Shown here: positions 14,466 through 20,958 of the stretch, in pieces | Numbering within the stretch: position 1 is the stretch's first letter | How the letters are laid out: each line of letters starts with the position of its first letter | DNA from: CAZZCP01 sp964653235 | GTDB lineage: Bacteria; Bdellovibrionota; Bdellovibrionia; Bdellovibrionales; UBA840 | Reading direction: 5' to 3' | Length of the DNA stretch: 20,958 bases | Assembly: GCA_964653235.1 (NCBI GenBank) | Contig: CAZZCP010000045.1 | Coordinates: 1-20,958 of the forward strand | Position numbers and translations under genes: made by a program | The notes under the pieces: model-generated | Databases searched by the model: none | Seen by the model: only the letters and a program-made list of their open reading frames with translations | Told to the model about the DNA's origin: nothing

Positions 14466-14878
14466 CTATCTGTCTAAACCGTAAACTCTTACAGAGTCAG
14501 TGGGCCAGCCCAAGTGACGCGGGTAAGTGCTGTTAGGGCAGCGAACACCTTCGTACAAACGAAACTCATAAACATCGCCATGACGAATCCAGTCAGCTCT
14601 TTGATGACCTCTTTCACCGCAAGCAAAGAGCTTCTCGATTCTCTCTGAGCCGCGANNNNNNNNNNAACGACAACAGTCACAACACCTGTTCCTCTGTAAT
14701 CAGAAGTGTTCCAAGAAATCGTGGTAGAACAGGTATCTCGATCACAACTGCGCAAATTTGAAGCATCAATACTAGAATAGTAACCGTGATGTCGATTGCT
14801 TCGTCGCCGCTCAGAATCTGCGTTGGCAGTTAGAGAAACTAAAACGAAAGAAACTGTGAGAAAGAATAATGTTTTCAT
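14466..14878 (-). CDS. Small secreted protein, interrupted by an assembly gap
   Basis: I do not recognise this protein. It begins MKTLFFLTVSFVLVSLTANA with a clear signal peptide (cleavage likely after TANA), then a basic segment and CSTTISWNTSDYRGTGVVTV before the gap. After the gap, the frame that ends at 14466 reads GDVYEFRLYEGVRCPNSTYP and ends in VRVYGLDR. That sequence looks natural (an immunoglobulin- or fibronectin-like beta sheet is possible). The frame that simply continues across ten bases gives an alanine- and valine-rich hydrophobic run with stop at 14489. For the first to be right, the gap length must be 2 modulo 3. AGGGGGG precedes the ATG at 14878. It has its own promoter and terminator. 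Confidence 0.7.
14656..14665. other. Assembly gap (10 N) inside a gene
   Basis: Ten undetermined bases lie within the small secreted-protein gene. The true length is unknown, and frame evidence suggests it is not ten. Confidence 0.95.
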
Positions 14879-14916
14879 AAACCCCCCTATGGTTTTTTGT
14901 TTTCTCAAATTTTTAC

Positions 14917-14946
14917 ATTGCAGCTGGCGTGCCAGACCGAAGTCAA
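14917..14946 (-). promoter_or_regulatory. Promoter of the small secreted-protein gene with an internal palindrome
   Basis: On the minus strand TTGACT (14941-14946) and TGCAAT (14917-14922) are 18 bases apart. The spacer contains CTGGC-GT-GCCAG (14924-14935), a 12-base inverted repeat placed where a repressor would block RNA polymerase. The start codon is at 14878. Confidence 0.45.
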
Positions 14947-15011
14947 ACCAAATGGCTTCTCTTAAGAAAAAGAGAAACCAAAAAAAAATTACAGAGACTT
15001 TTTGACCCCAA

Positions 15012-16292
15012 TTATCGACAGTGGTAGCTCACGATGACTTGGCTACCTGCAATCAAGCCAGGAAGAAAATTGATGCGGCCAGATGCAACTTCTATAGAAG
15101 TAATCCCTTGAGGTAGCGGATCTACACCCATTACAAATGTGGTTTCGAGCTCATCCTCTAACAAAGTGATCTCAATGGGATAATTAGCATCACCTTCAAC
15201 AATATCACATGCAACATCAAGAGGTATATCACCCTCAACACGACGATTGATAGTTCGACTTAAATCAGCAAGCAAGCTAGAGAAATTGTCACAAATGCTT
15301 CCTGTGAAGCCCTCAAACTGATCCATTGCCGCAAGCTCTGCATAATGATTGCCTTCACGAGCACCTCTTCCTTGTGCGTCTTGAGAATTAAAACATCGAA
15401 ACTCATCGCTCGATGAAATCATATTGCCATTCTGGTCTCTAGGGACCGGCTCGGTGATCAACGCACTCACACTAAAGCTCTTATCATTAAACCGAGACGC
15501 AGCTTGAGCAAAACGACTTGGAAAGTCATTCGCGGTCATGGCAAATTGCCGATAACCCGCATAAGTAGATTGAGGATTTGCGTAACAAGATTGTCTTTCA
15601 GCTTCATTCTCTAAAAAATCACAAAAGCAAGCTCGGTCGCTATCTGTACAGCCGGCACCGCGAACATCTTCATCGGTCAAAAAGATCACGGCAACATGAG
15701 TGGAGTCACTGCGAACAATGCCACTTCTCTCTAAAGCAAGACTTGCCGTATAAATACCTCTTTCATCGCCGTAAGCTTTTAAATTTGTATCTGTAACCTG
15801 AATGGCTTGTTCAAATAGATTTCTGCGATCTGGGTCTGACTCAAGCAAGACTCGTGAACCATTCGCAAATGGAATTAAATTTCCATCTAAGTAATTGATA
15901 TTGTCATGAAAACGAGTTGGTCGATCGGCATCCCCAGGAGGGCGATAGGCATTGGATAGATCCATGGTCGTTATTCCAAGCTGCCAATCAAAGCCACTAA
16001 ACTCTGAGATAAAATTGTTAAAATTGGCCGCCATCATGGCTTGCTCTGCAGCCATTGAGCCTGATGTATCATTCACAATCAATATATCGAGCTTAGATCT
16101 TTTCACTGTATGGGTAGTTGTTAAGCGATAAAACTCTTCAACTATAGGCTCACAATTCGCACCTGGTTGGTCTTCACAAGCAACTGGCGTAGGTTCTGGA
16201 CTATCAAAACTAACATCAGAACAGCCAACCAACATTGCCATGGCAGCAAATACTGAAAAAAAACTTGTCATAAACAGGCGATGAAATCTCAC
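15012..16292 (-). CDS. VWA-domain lipoprotein
   Basis: This 426-residue lipoprotein carries a signal ending in LVGC (Cys24). A proline-rich linker is followed by a von Willebrand A domain starting near residue 66. The metal-ion-dependent adhesion site D-x-S-x-S is seen as NDTSGSM (Asp75, Ser77, Ser79), and FLTDEDV (204-210) supplies the later acidic residue. A cysteine-rich insert follows (215, 222, 224, 236). The C-terminal 75 residues look like a separate beta domain. It probably sits on a membrane surface and binds a ligand through Mg2+ or Ca2+, but the partner is unknown. The start is GTG at 16292, because AGGAG lies six bases upstream. An internal ATG at 16271 is too far from it. No terminator is visible after the stop, although the 14909-15011 gap holds a T-rich run. 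Confidence 0.8.
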   Translation of the reverse strand: MRFHRLFMTSFFSVFAAMAMLVGCSDVSFDSPEPTPVACEDQPGANCEPIVEEFYRLTTTHTVKRSKLDILIVNDTSGSMAAEQAMMAANFNNFISEFSGFDWQLGITTMDLSNAYRPPGDADRPTRFHDNINYLDGNLIPFANGSRVLLESDPDRRNLFEQAIQVTDTNLKAYGDERGIYTASLALERSGIVRSDSTHVAVIFLTDEDVRGAGCTDSDRACFCDFLENEAERQSCYANPQSTYAGYRQFAMTANDFPSRFAQAASRFNDKSFSVSALITEPVPRDQNGNMISSSDEFRCFNSQDAQGRGAREGNHYAELAAMDQFEGFTGSICDNFSSLLADLSRTINRRVEGDIPLDVACDIVEGDANYPIEITLLEDELETTFVMGVDPLPQGITSIEVASGRINFLPGLIAGSQVIVSYHCR

Positions 16293-16331
16293 GCTTTTCT
16301 CCTGATTGTTTTACTCTCAGCCATTACAATA

Positions 16332-16352
16332 CAAGGCCTATGCCAAGGCCTA
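16332..16352 (+). repeat. Tandem CAAGGCCTA repeat
   Basis: CAAGGCCTA occurs at 16332-16340 and 16344-16352, 12 bases apart, each with the palindrome AGGCCT. It lies 40-60 bases upstream of the GTG start of the VWA lipoprotein and could be a binding site for its regulator. Confidence 0.3.
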
Positions 16353-16442
16353 AAAGCCCAAGAATATTATGAAAATCAATAATTCCAGACATTTAAAGCA
16401 GGTGGTCAGAGCCTGTAAAGCGACCAAAGCTGTGACAATATG

Positions 16443-16472
16443 ACGTTTTGCGTCTTTGAGGGACGAAAGCGT
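16443..16472 (+). other. RNA hairpin with one bulge
   Basis: Bases 16443-16454 pair with 16462-16472 through 11 base pairs, including one G-U, with one bulged G at 16450 and a 7-base loop. No T-run follows, so it is not a terminator on the plus strand. It lies about 31 bases upstream of the ATG at 16504, in the gap between divergent genes, and could be a leader structure. Confidence 0.35.
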
Positions 16473-16503
16473 GAGAATCGGGCAGCATGATTGAATGAGC
16501 CTA

Positions 16504-16938
16504 ATGAAAAAACTGATCGCCTTCGCAATGCTTTTAACAGGTGCCTCTTTTATCTATGTTCTTGGCCCCGAGGTCTTAGGGATAGAGAAAAAGCCCAGCG
16601 CTAAGATTTCTAAGCTGCTCAAACAAGACTTACAAAAACTTAGAGCCAAGAATCAACTCCCTACAGCTTGGTATCAAATTGGTGAGATTCGAATAAAAAG
16701 TCTTAGCCCCGTCGCAAGCTACTGGCTTCGCGATTTTTCCCTGCCGATTCCAATCACCTTTCGCGGCAAATACATTCTTGAGATGGAAGTAGACCACTAC
16801 CAAGAAGAGGGTGCGCAGAGTGCCGTTATATTTCACTTTCATTTATTAGAGGCGCAAAGCAAAAATAGTATTTGGGAGTTTGGCCGAACCTACCCCATGC
16901 CCTTACCGGCCCAGTCAGCAAAATCTTTGGCAAAGTAA
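16504..16938 (+). CDS. Small membrane-anchored protein of unknown function
   Basis: I do not recognise this 144-residue protein. Residues 3-25 form an N-terminal hydrophobic helix that is either a signal anchor or an uncleaved signal peptide. The remainder should be periplasmic, with an amphipathic lysine-rich helix (about 30-50) and a beta-rich half (about 60-135). No enzymatic motif is seen. I chose the ATG at 16504 (MKKLIAF). The upstream ATG at 16495 adds MSL, and neither has a good ribosome-binding site. The gene is convergent with hemB, and its last 49 bases overlap the hemB 3' end. Codon use and frame continuity look genuine, but the evidence is mainly its length and signal-like start. 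Confidence 0.6.
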   Translation: MKKLIAFAMLLTGASFIYVLGPEVLGIEKKPSAKISKLLKQDLQKLRAKNQLPTAWYQIGEIRIKSLSPVASYWLRDFSLPIPITFRGKYILEMEVDHYQEEGAQSAVIFHFHLLEAQSKNSIWEFGRTYPMPLPAQSAKSLAK

Positions 16939-17873
16939 GTTAAAATAATCGAGGCCCCTGCCCTGCGAATGGAGTAGAGCGCTTCAAGAGCGAGTGCTTT
17001 GCTATCACCAAATCCCATACGAGAGGCAGCTTGAATCATTGAGTACTCGCCACTGACATTGTAGGCAGCGATAGGAATATCAAAACGATTCTCTAGATCA
17101 GCAATCACATCCAAATAACAAAGTGCAGGCTTCACCATCAAAATATCAGCCCCTTCAGCGATATCGAGCCTTGCCTCTCGAACTGCCTCTTTAGAGTTAC
17201 GAAAATCCATCTGGTAGGACTTCTTATCTCCGCCCCTTGGAGCTGAATCCAAAGCCTCTCGAAATGGACCATAAAAAGCACTGGCATATTTTGCAGTGTA
17301 AGAAAGAATCATTGTATCTTTAAATCCATGTTCTTCAAGGCTATGGCGAATCGCTCCTACTCTGCCATCCATCATATCTGATGGACCTAAAATATCAGCT
17401 CCTGCCTGAGCTTGAAGTAGAGCCATTTCTTGAAAAACAGCAAGGCTTTCATCATTGAGAATCTTGCCCTCTTTAACAATCCCATCGTGTCCATCGCTTG
17501 AATATGGATCAAGAGCTATATCGGTCATAACTAGTGTTTCTGGAAACTTCTCTTTAATTTTAGCAATACATTCCACATAGTAATTGTGCGATCGGGCTAA
17601 ACTCCCTTGAGAGTCTTTTTCGCTATCGGCAAACTTTGGAAACAAACAAAAACTTCTCAATCCTTTTTCTAAACAAGCTTCTATTTCAAAAAGAATAGAT
17701 TCTGGATTCCAGCGAAATTGCCCCGGCATGCTCACAATCTCTGTCTGCTTTTGCGTAGAATTCTCAACAAAGAGAGGGTAAATCAAATGCTCGGTTTGCA
17801 AGTCTGTCTCAGCTAACATGTTTCGAACAATTGAGCTTTGACGACTTCTCCTAGGTCTTTCGATGATTTTCAT
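16890..17873 (-). CDS. hemB: Porphobilinogen synthase (delta-aminolevulinic acid dehydratase)
   Basis: HemB condenses two 5-aminolevulinate molecules to porphobilinogen in tetrapyrrole synthesis, in the cytoplasm. The 327-residue protein has RPRRSR near the N-terminus (7-12). The two catalytic lysines are Lys195 (SYTAKYAS) and Lys248 (MVKPALCYLD). The metal-switch segment IALDPYSSDGHDG (119-131) has Ala/Asp/Asp where Zn-dependent enzymes have three cysteines. This marks the Mg2+/K+-dependent, zinc-independent type seen in Pseudomonas. Length and motif order are standard. There is no clear Shine-Dalgarno sequence before the ATG at 17873, although the N-terminus fits homologues. It is divergent from nhaA with a 111-base shared spacer, and its 3' end overlaps the convergent small gene by 49 bases. 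Confidence 0.96.
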   Translation of the reverse strand: MKIIERPRRSRQSSIVRNMLAETDLQTEHLIYPLFVENSTQKQTEIVSMPGQFRWNPESILFEIEACLEKGLRSFCLFPKFADSEKDSQGSLARSHNYYVECIAKIKEKFPETLVMTDIALDPYSSDGHDGIVKEGKILNDESLAVFQEMALLQAQAGADILGPSDMMDGRVGAIRHSLEEHGFKDTMILSYTAKYASAFYGPFREALDSAPRGGDKKSYQMDFRNSKEAVREARLDIAEGADILMVKPALCYLDVIADLENRFDIPIAAYNVSGEYSMIQAASRMGFGDSKALALEALYSIRRAGASIILTYFAKDFADWAGKGMG

Positions 17874-17984
17874 ACTTTTGGCATACTACATCAAATGCTT
17901 CCTCAGCAAACAAATTTCACTGAAAAACTTGTCATTTTTGAATAGCATTTCTAAGCTTTTAAAAATAACATCACAGGAGAGACA

Positions 17985-19340
17985 ATGAACCGACACGAAA
18001 CAGCTGCATCGAAGGCCTTGAATGCTGGCTTAAGACCCATTAAGCGTTTTATGGAGCTGGAAGCAGCGGGTGGAATTTTGCTCGTTATTTCAGCTTTTAT
18101 CGCCCTGATTTGGGCCAATCTCGATCACCATTCTTATCATGATTTTTTTCACACCTATCTAAAAATTAGTTTTGGCGATATGGTGCTAAAAAACTCCCTA
18201 GCCCACTGGATTAACGACGGCTTGATGGTCATCTTCTTTTTTGTGGTCGGCCTCGAAATCAAACGTGAGATGGTGATGGGAGAGCTTTCTTCTCCACAAA
18301 AAGCAGCCCTTCCGATTGTCGCTGCCATTGGTGGAATGATTGCTCCTGCAGTTATCTATTATCTATTGAATCCGATGGCTCCTGCCAGCAATGGCTGGGG
18401 AATCCCCATGGCAACCGACATCGCTTTTGCTGTCGGAATCATGAGCCTTGTTGGCGATCGAGTGCCCTTTCCCTTAAAAATCTTTCTCTTGGCACTAGCT
18501 ATTGTCGATGATCTTGGCGCTGTTCTTGTCATAGCTTTCTTTTATACAGATACTATTACTTCGGCAGCACTTGGCATTGCCGCTATCTTTTTAGGCCTAA
18601 CCTCTCTATTAAATGCAGCAGGTGTTCGCAGCATACTTGTCTATGTGATTCTAGGTATAGGTGTGTGGCTTGGCTTTTTACAATCTGGAGTTCACGCCAC
18701 CATTGCAGGCGTGATTTTGGGCTTGCTCACTCCAGTGAATCCTTGGATCTCTCGTGAAGAATTTATGAAAAAGTATGAACCCTTTGCCGGAAAGATCAAA
18801 GAGGGCCTTTTTAATGCAGCGCTAATCAAAGAAAAATACCTCAACATTGATTCTGAAACGATTCATGAGGTTGACCATCTACAAACTCTTACCAAAGAAA
18901 GTATCTCACCCTTAGATCGATTGATTCATGCTCTGCACCCCTGGGTGACTTTCTTGATTATGCCAGTTTTTGCTCTAGCCAATGCAGGTGTGTATTTGGG
19001 AGAGATGTCGATCACTGATTTGTGGGAAAATACAGTAACCCTAGGTGTTTCACTCGGGCTTTTACTCGGTAAACCCATAGGAGTTGTTGGCGCTTGTCTT
19101 TTGGCCGTAAGCTTAAAACTTGCTCAGCTGCCTGAAGAAGTGAACTGGACCAAAATCATTGCCACCTCATTTTTGGCCGCCATTGGCTTTACCATGGCAT
19201 TGTTCGTCAACGATCTTGCTCTTACCAAAACCGGAACTGGATTAGAGAACTACGGAAAACTAGGAATCATGTTTGCCTCTCTCTTAGCAAGTATTTTTGG
19301 CTACCTGATGTTGTCTTGGGCGGTAAAAAAGAAGGCTTAA
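17985..19340 (+). CDS. nhaA: Na+/H+ antiporter NhaA
   Basis: This inner-membrane antiporter exports Na+ in exchange for H+ and supports sodium and pH tolerance. The 451-residue protein has about twelve helices. It has RFMELEAAGGILLVISA (21-37), FFFVVGLEIKRE (84-95) and ATDIAFAVGIMSLVGDRVP (143-161). The transport aspartates are Asp175-Asp176 (LAIVDDLGAVLVIAFFYT). A hydrophilic segment of about 60 residues (about 255-315), between the helices corresponding to VIII and IX, makes it longer than E. coli NhaA (388). Such long forms are known in other bacteria. AGGAG precedes the ATG. It is divergent from hemB and ends in a terminator that covers its stop. Confidence 0.96.
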   Translation: MNRHETAASKALNAGLRPIKRFMELEAAGGILLVISAFIALIWANLDHHSYHDFFHTYLKISFGDMVLKNSLAHWINDGLMVIFFFVVGLEIKREMVMGELSSPQKAALPIVAAIGGMIAPAVIYYLLNPMAPASNGWGIPMATDIAFAVGIMSLVGDRVPFPLKIFLLALAIVDDLGAVLVIAFFYTDTITSAALGIAAIFLGLTSLLNAAGVRSILVYVILGIGVWLGFLQSGVHATIAGVILGLLTPVNPWISREEFMKKYEPFAGKIKEGLFNAALIKEKYLNIDSETIHEVDHLQTLTKESISPLDRLIHALHPWVTFLIMPVFALANAGVYLGEMSITDLWENTVTLGVSLGLLLGKPIGVVGACLLAVSLKLAQLPEEVNWTKIIATSFLAAIGFTMALFVNDLALTKTGTGLENYGKLGIMFASLLASIFGYLMLSWAVKKKA

Positions 19341-19353
19341 AAAGCCTTCTTTT
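19327..19353. terminator. Bidirectional terminator between nhaA and ugd
   Basis: An exact 12-bp inverted repeat, AAAAGAAGGCTT (19327-19338) and AAGCCTTCTTTT (19342-19353), with a 3-base AAA loop, has A-tracts on one side and T-tracts on the other. It serves both strands. It includes the TAA stop of nhaA (19338-19340) and touches the TAA of ugd (19352-19354). Confidence 0.88.
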
Positions 19354-20701
19354 ACAGTGAACTCATATCAAGCGGAGTATAAGTTAAGCGCCCCATCGTA
19401 TGGTAGCTGATCTTATGCTCCTTCAATACTTCAGGGTCATACAAATTTCTACCATCAAAGATAATGGCTGTTTTAAGCTGTGATTTGATTTTTTCGAAAT
19501 TAGGCGACTTAAAAGGCTTCCAGTCTGTATGAATCAAAAGTGCATCAGCATCTTTTAAAACTTCATATTGGTCTTTCATATACTCAATACCCTCTTCACC
19601 GATTTCTTTTCTTGTATTCTCAATCGCAATCGGATCATAGGCCTTCACCCTGGCCCCACGAGATACCAGACTTTGAATCACATGCAAGGCAGGTGCTTCG
19701 CGAATATCATCGGTCTCTGGCTTAAAAGAAAGCCCCCAAACCGCAAAAGTTTTACCTGACACATTCCCACCAAAATAATTTATAATTCGATCGACAAAAA
19801 GAATTCGCTGATTGTCGTTAGTCAAATCAACTGCTTTCAATATCTCCATTTCTGTATTGTTTTGCTTGCCGATTCTAACCAAAGCCCGAACATCTTTAGG
19901 AAAGCAAGAGCCCCCATAGCCAATTCCGGGGTAGGTAAAATAAAAACCAATTCTCTTGTCTGTCCCCATACCCTGGCGGACCATCTCGACATCTGCCCCC
20001 ACTTGATCACAAAGCTTTGAGATTTCGTTCATAAAGGAAATTTTTGTGGCCAGCATGGCATTGGACGAATACTTGGTCATCTCAGAAGACTTTACATCCA
20101 TCTCTACCACCCGATATCCGTTTCGTATAAAAGGCGCATACAAAGCACTCAATTTCTTTTTGGTCGACTCTTGGTTGGCACCCACAACAATACGATCGGG
20201 ACGCATAAAATCTCCAACGGCGGCACCTTCTTTTAAAAACTCGGGATTGGAGGCAACATCAAAATGCAGCTTTGAGTTCCTTTTATTGAGTTCTTCCTGA
20301 ATCACCTCTTGCACCTTATGACAAGTTCCAACTGGAACTGTAGACTTAACCACAATAATTTTATCTTCTTGCATTAACTGGCCAATGCTTCGAGCGGCAG
20401 ATAAAACCTGATTGAGATCGGCACTGCCATCTTCATCTTGAGGAGTACCTACACAAAGCATTACAATTTCGCTGCCGCGCAAGGCCTCTTTCCAGTCATT
20501 GGTAAAGCGAATTCTTTGGGCTTGAAAATTATTTTGTACGAGCTTTTCTAGGCCAGGTTCATATATAGGAATTTGGCCATCATTGAGCCTGCGAACTTTT
20601 TCTTCATTGATGTCTAAACATACGACATCGTTTCCAATTTCTGCCAAACAGGTACCAGTAACTAGGCCCACATAGCCGGTACCCACAATAGATAATTGCA
20701 T
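19352..20701 (-). CDS. ugd: UDP-glucose 6-dehydrogenase
   Basis: This cytoplasmic enzyme oxidises UDP-glucose to UDP-glucuronate with two NAD+, feeding exopolysaccharide or lipid A sugar pathways. The 449-residue protein has the NAD-binding GTGYVGLVTG (7-16), NPEFLKEGAA (152-161), the conserved Lys210 and Asn214, and the catalytic Cys266 in GYGGSCFPKD (261-270). It also has WGLSFKPETDDIREAPA in the C-terminal UDP-binding domain. AAGGAG lies before the ATG. No other sugar gene is nearby in the window, so the pathway it serves cannot be told. UDP-N-acetyl sugar dehydrogenases are related, but the motifs and length favour Ugd. Confidence 0.94.
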   Translation of the reverse strand: MQLSIVGTGYVGLVTGTCLAEIGNDVVCLDINEEKVRRLNDGQIPIYEPGLEKLVQNNFQAQRIRFTNDWKEALRGSEIVMLCVGTPQDEDGSADLNQVLSAARSIGQLMQEDKIIVVKSTVPVGTCHKVQEVIQEELNKRNSKLHFDVASNPEFLKEGAAVGDFMRPDRIVVGANQESTKKKLSALYAPFIRNGYRVVEMDVKSSEMTKYSSNAMLATKISFMNEISKLCDQVGADVEMVRQGMGTDKRIGFYFTYPGIGYGGSCFPKDVRALVRIGKQNNTEMEILKAVDLTNDNQRILFVDRIINYFGGNVSGKTFAVWGLSFKPETDDIREAPALHVIQSLVSRGARVKAYDPIAIENTRKEIGEEGIEYMKDQYEVLKDADALLIHTDWKPFKSPNFEKIKSQLKTAIIFDGRNLYDPEVLKEHKISYHTMGRLTYTPLDMSSL

Positions 20702-20768
20702 AGTAACTCCTTGAAACTTTACCTATATGAAAGAATATCTTGAAACAATGCAAAGGCTTTGCTTAAAA

Positions 20769-20784
20769 AAGACGCGTCTTGACA
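20769..20784 (+). promoter_or_regulatory. tRNA promoter -35 with palindrome
   Basis: A perfect TTGACA (20779-20784) lies 34 bases upstream of the tRNA. No good -10 hexamer is seen at 16-18 bases. The exact 12-bp palindrome AAGACGCGTCTT (20769-20780) overlaps the first two bases of the -35. On the minus strand it would lie in the ugd upstream region. Confidence 0.35.
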
Positions 20785-20817
20785 TACTTGTTTTTTTCAT
20801 CCAAAAAAGCACTTTAC

Positions 20818-20894
<77 letters not shown>

Positions 20895-20901
20895 TTTCTA
20901 G

Positions 20902-20919
20902 CTGGATCTACTGGATCTA
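20902..20919 (+). repeat. Tandem CTGGATCTA repeat after the tRNA
   Basis: CTGGATCTA occurs twice in direct succession starting eight bases after the tRNA CCA. The remaining bases to the window end hold no gene or terminator I can support. The position next to a tRNA 3' end is a common integration site, but no integrase or attachment repeat is seen. Confidence 0.3.
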
Positions 20920-20958
20920 CTCACTCAACTGCATATCACACCACGCAACCTAGAAAAT

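Noticed and set aside
14954..14979. Hairpin with ten-base arms (GGCTTCTCTT and AAGAGAAACC) near an A/T run
   Set aside because: The homopolymer run is on the wrong side: on the minus strand the T-run precedes the stem, and on the plus strand A bases follow it. It therefore does not act as an intrinsic terminator for either neighbour.

Overview
The window reads as an ordinary chromosomal segment of a Gram-negative, AT-rich, respiring bacterium, with about eighteen supported protein genes and one tRNA. Lipoprotein signal sequences, a Na+-translocating NADH:quinone oxidoreductase (Na+-NQR), NhaA, hybrid histidine kinase signalling and a secreted VWA lipoprotein would fit a marine or brackish member of the Bdellovibrionota or a related group. 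That placement is inference only; no rRNA or other marker is present. Two runs of exactly ten N (7153-7162 and 14656-14665) are assembly gaps.

Region 1 (1-5336) holds a sulfur-handling neighbourhood. On the minus strand a TTG-started DUF427 gene is ATGA-coupled to a secreted protein I do not recognise. A Crp/Fnr-type regulator follows after one base, then an ETHE1-type persulfide dioxygenase and a TauE/SafE-type anion (probably sulfite) exporter. Further on lies a second, Blh-type metallo-beta-lactamase-fold persulfide dioxygenase with its own upstream region. Together these suggest oxidation of glutathione persulfide to sulfite and export of the sulfite. A candidate 179-bp MITE, with 27-bp imperfect terminal inverted repeats and an exact 9-bp target duplication, sits between the exporter gene and the upstream region of the blh-like gene. 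Two near-identical 11-bp dyads centred 30 bp apart lie next to it.

Region 2 (5337-7205) is a membrane-bound hybrid histidine kinase with its own receiver domain, followed by an assembly gap.

Region 3 (7206-14363) is a complete Na+-NQR operon on the minus strand in the order nqrA-B-C-D-E-F-apbE-nqrM. Genes overlap or are separated by only a few bases. It encodes all six pump subunits plus the flavin transferase ApbE and the maturation factor NqrM. A candidate promoter lies upstream of nqrA.

Region 4 (14429-16938) carries a small secreted protein gene broken by an assembly gap, with its own promoter and terminator, then a VWA-domain lipoprotein with a GTG start and a small membrane-anchored protein of unknown function.

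Region 5 (16890-20958) has hemB (porphobilinogen synthase) divergent from nhaA (Na+/H+ antiporter). nhaA converges on ugd (UDP-glucose 6-dehydrogenase) through a bidirectional terminator that covers both stop codons. A tRNA-Arg(UCU) gene follows. NhaA and Na+-NQR both move sodium outward, so the segment has a sodium-energetics theme beside the sulfur module.
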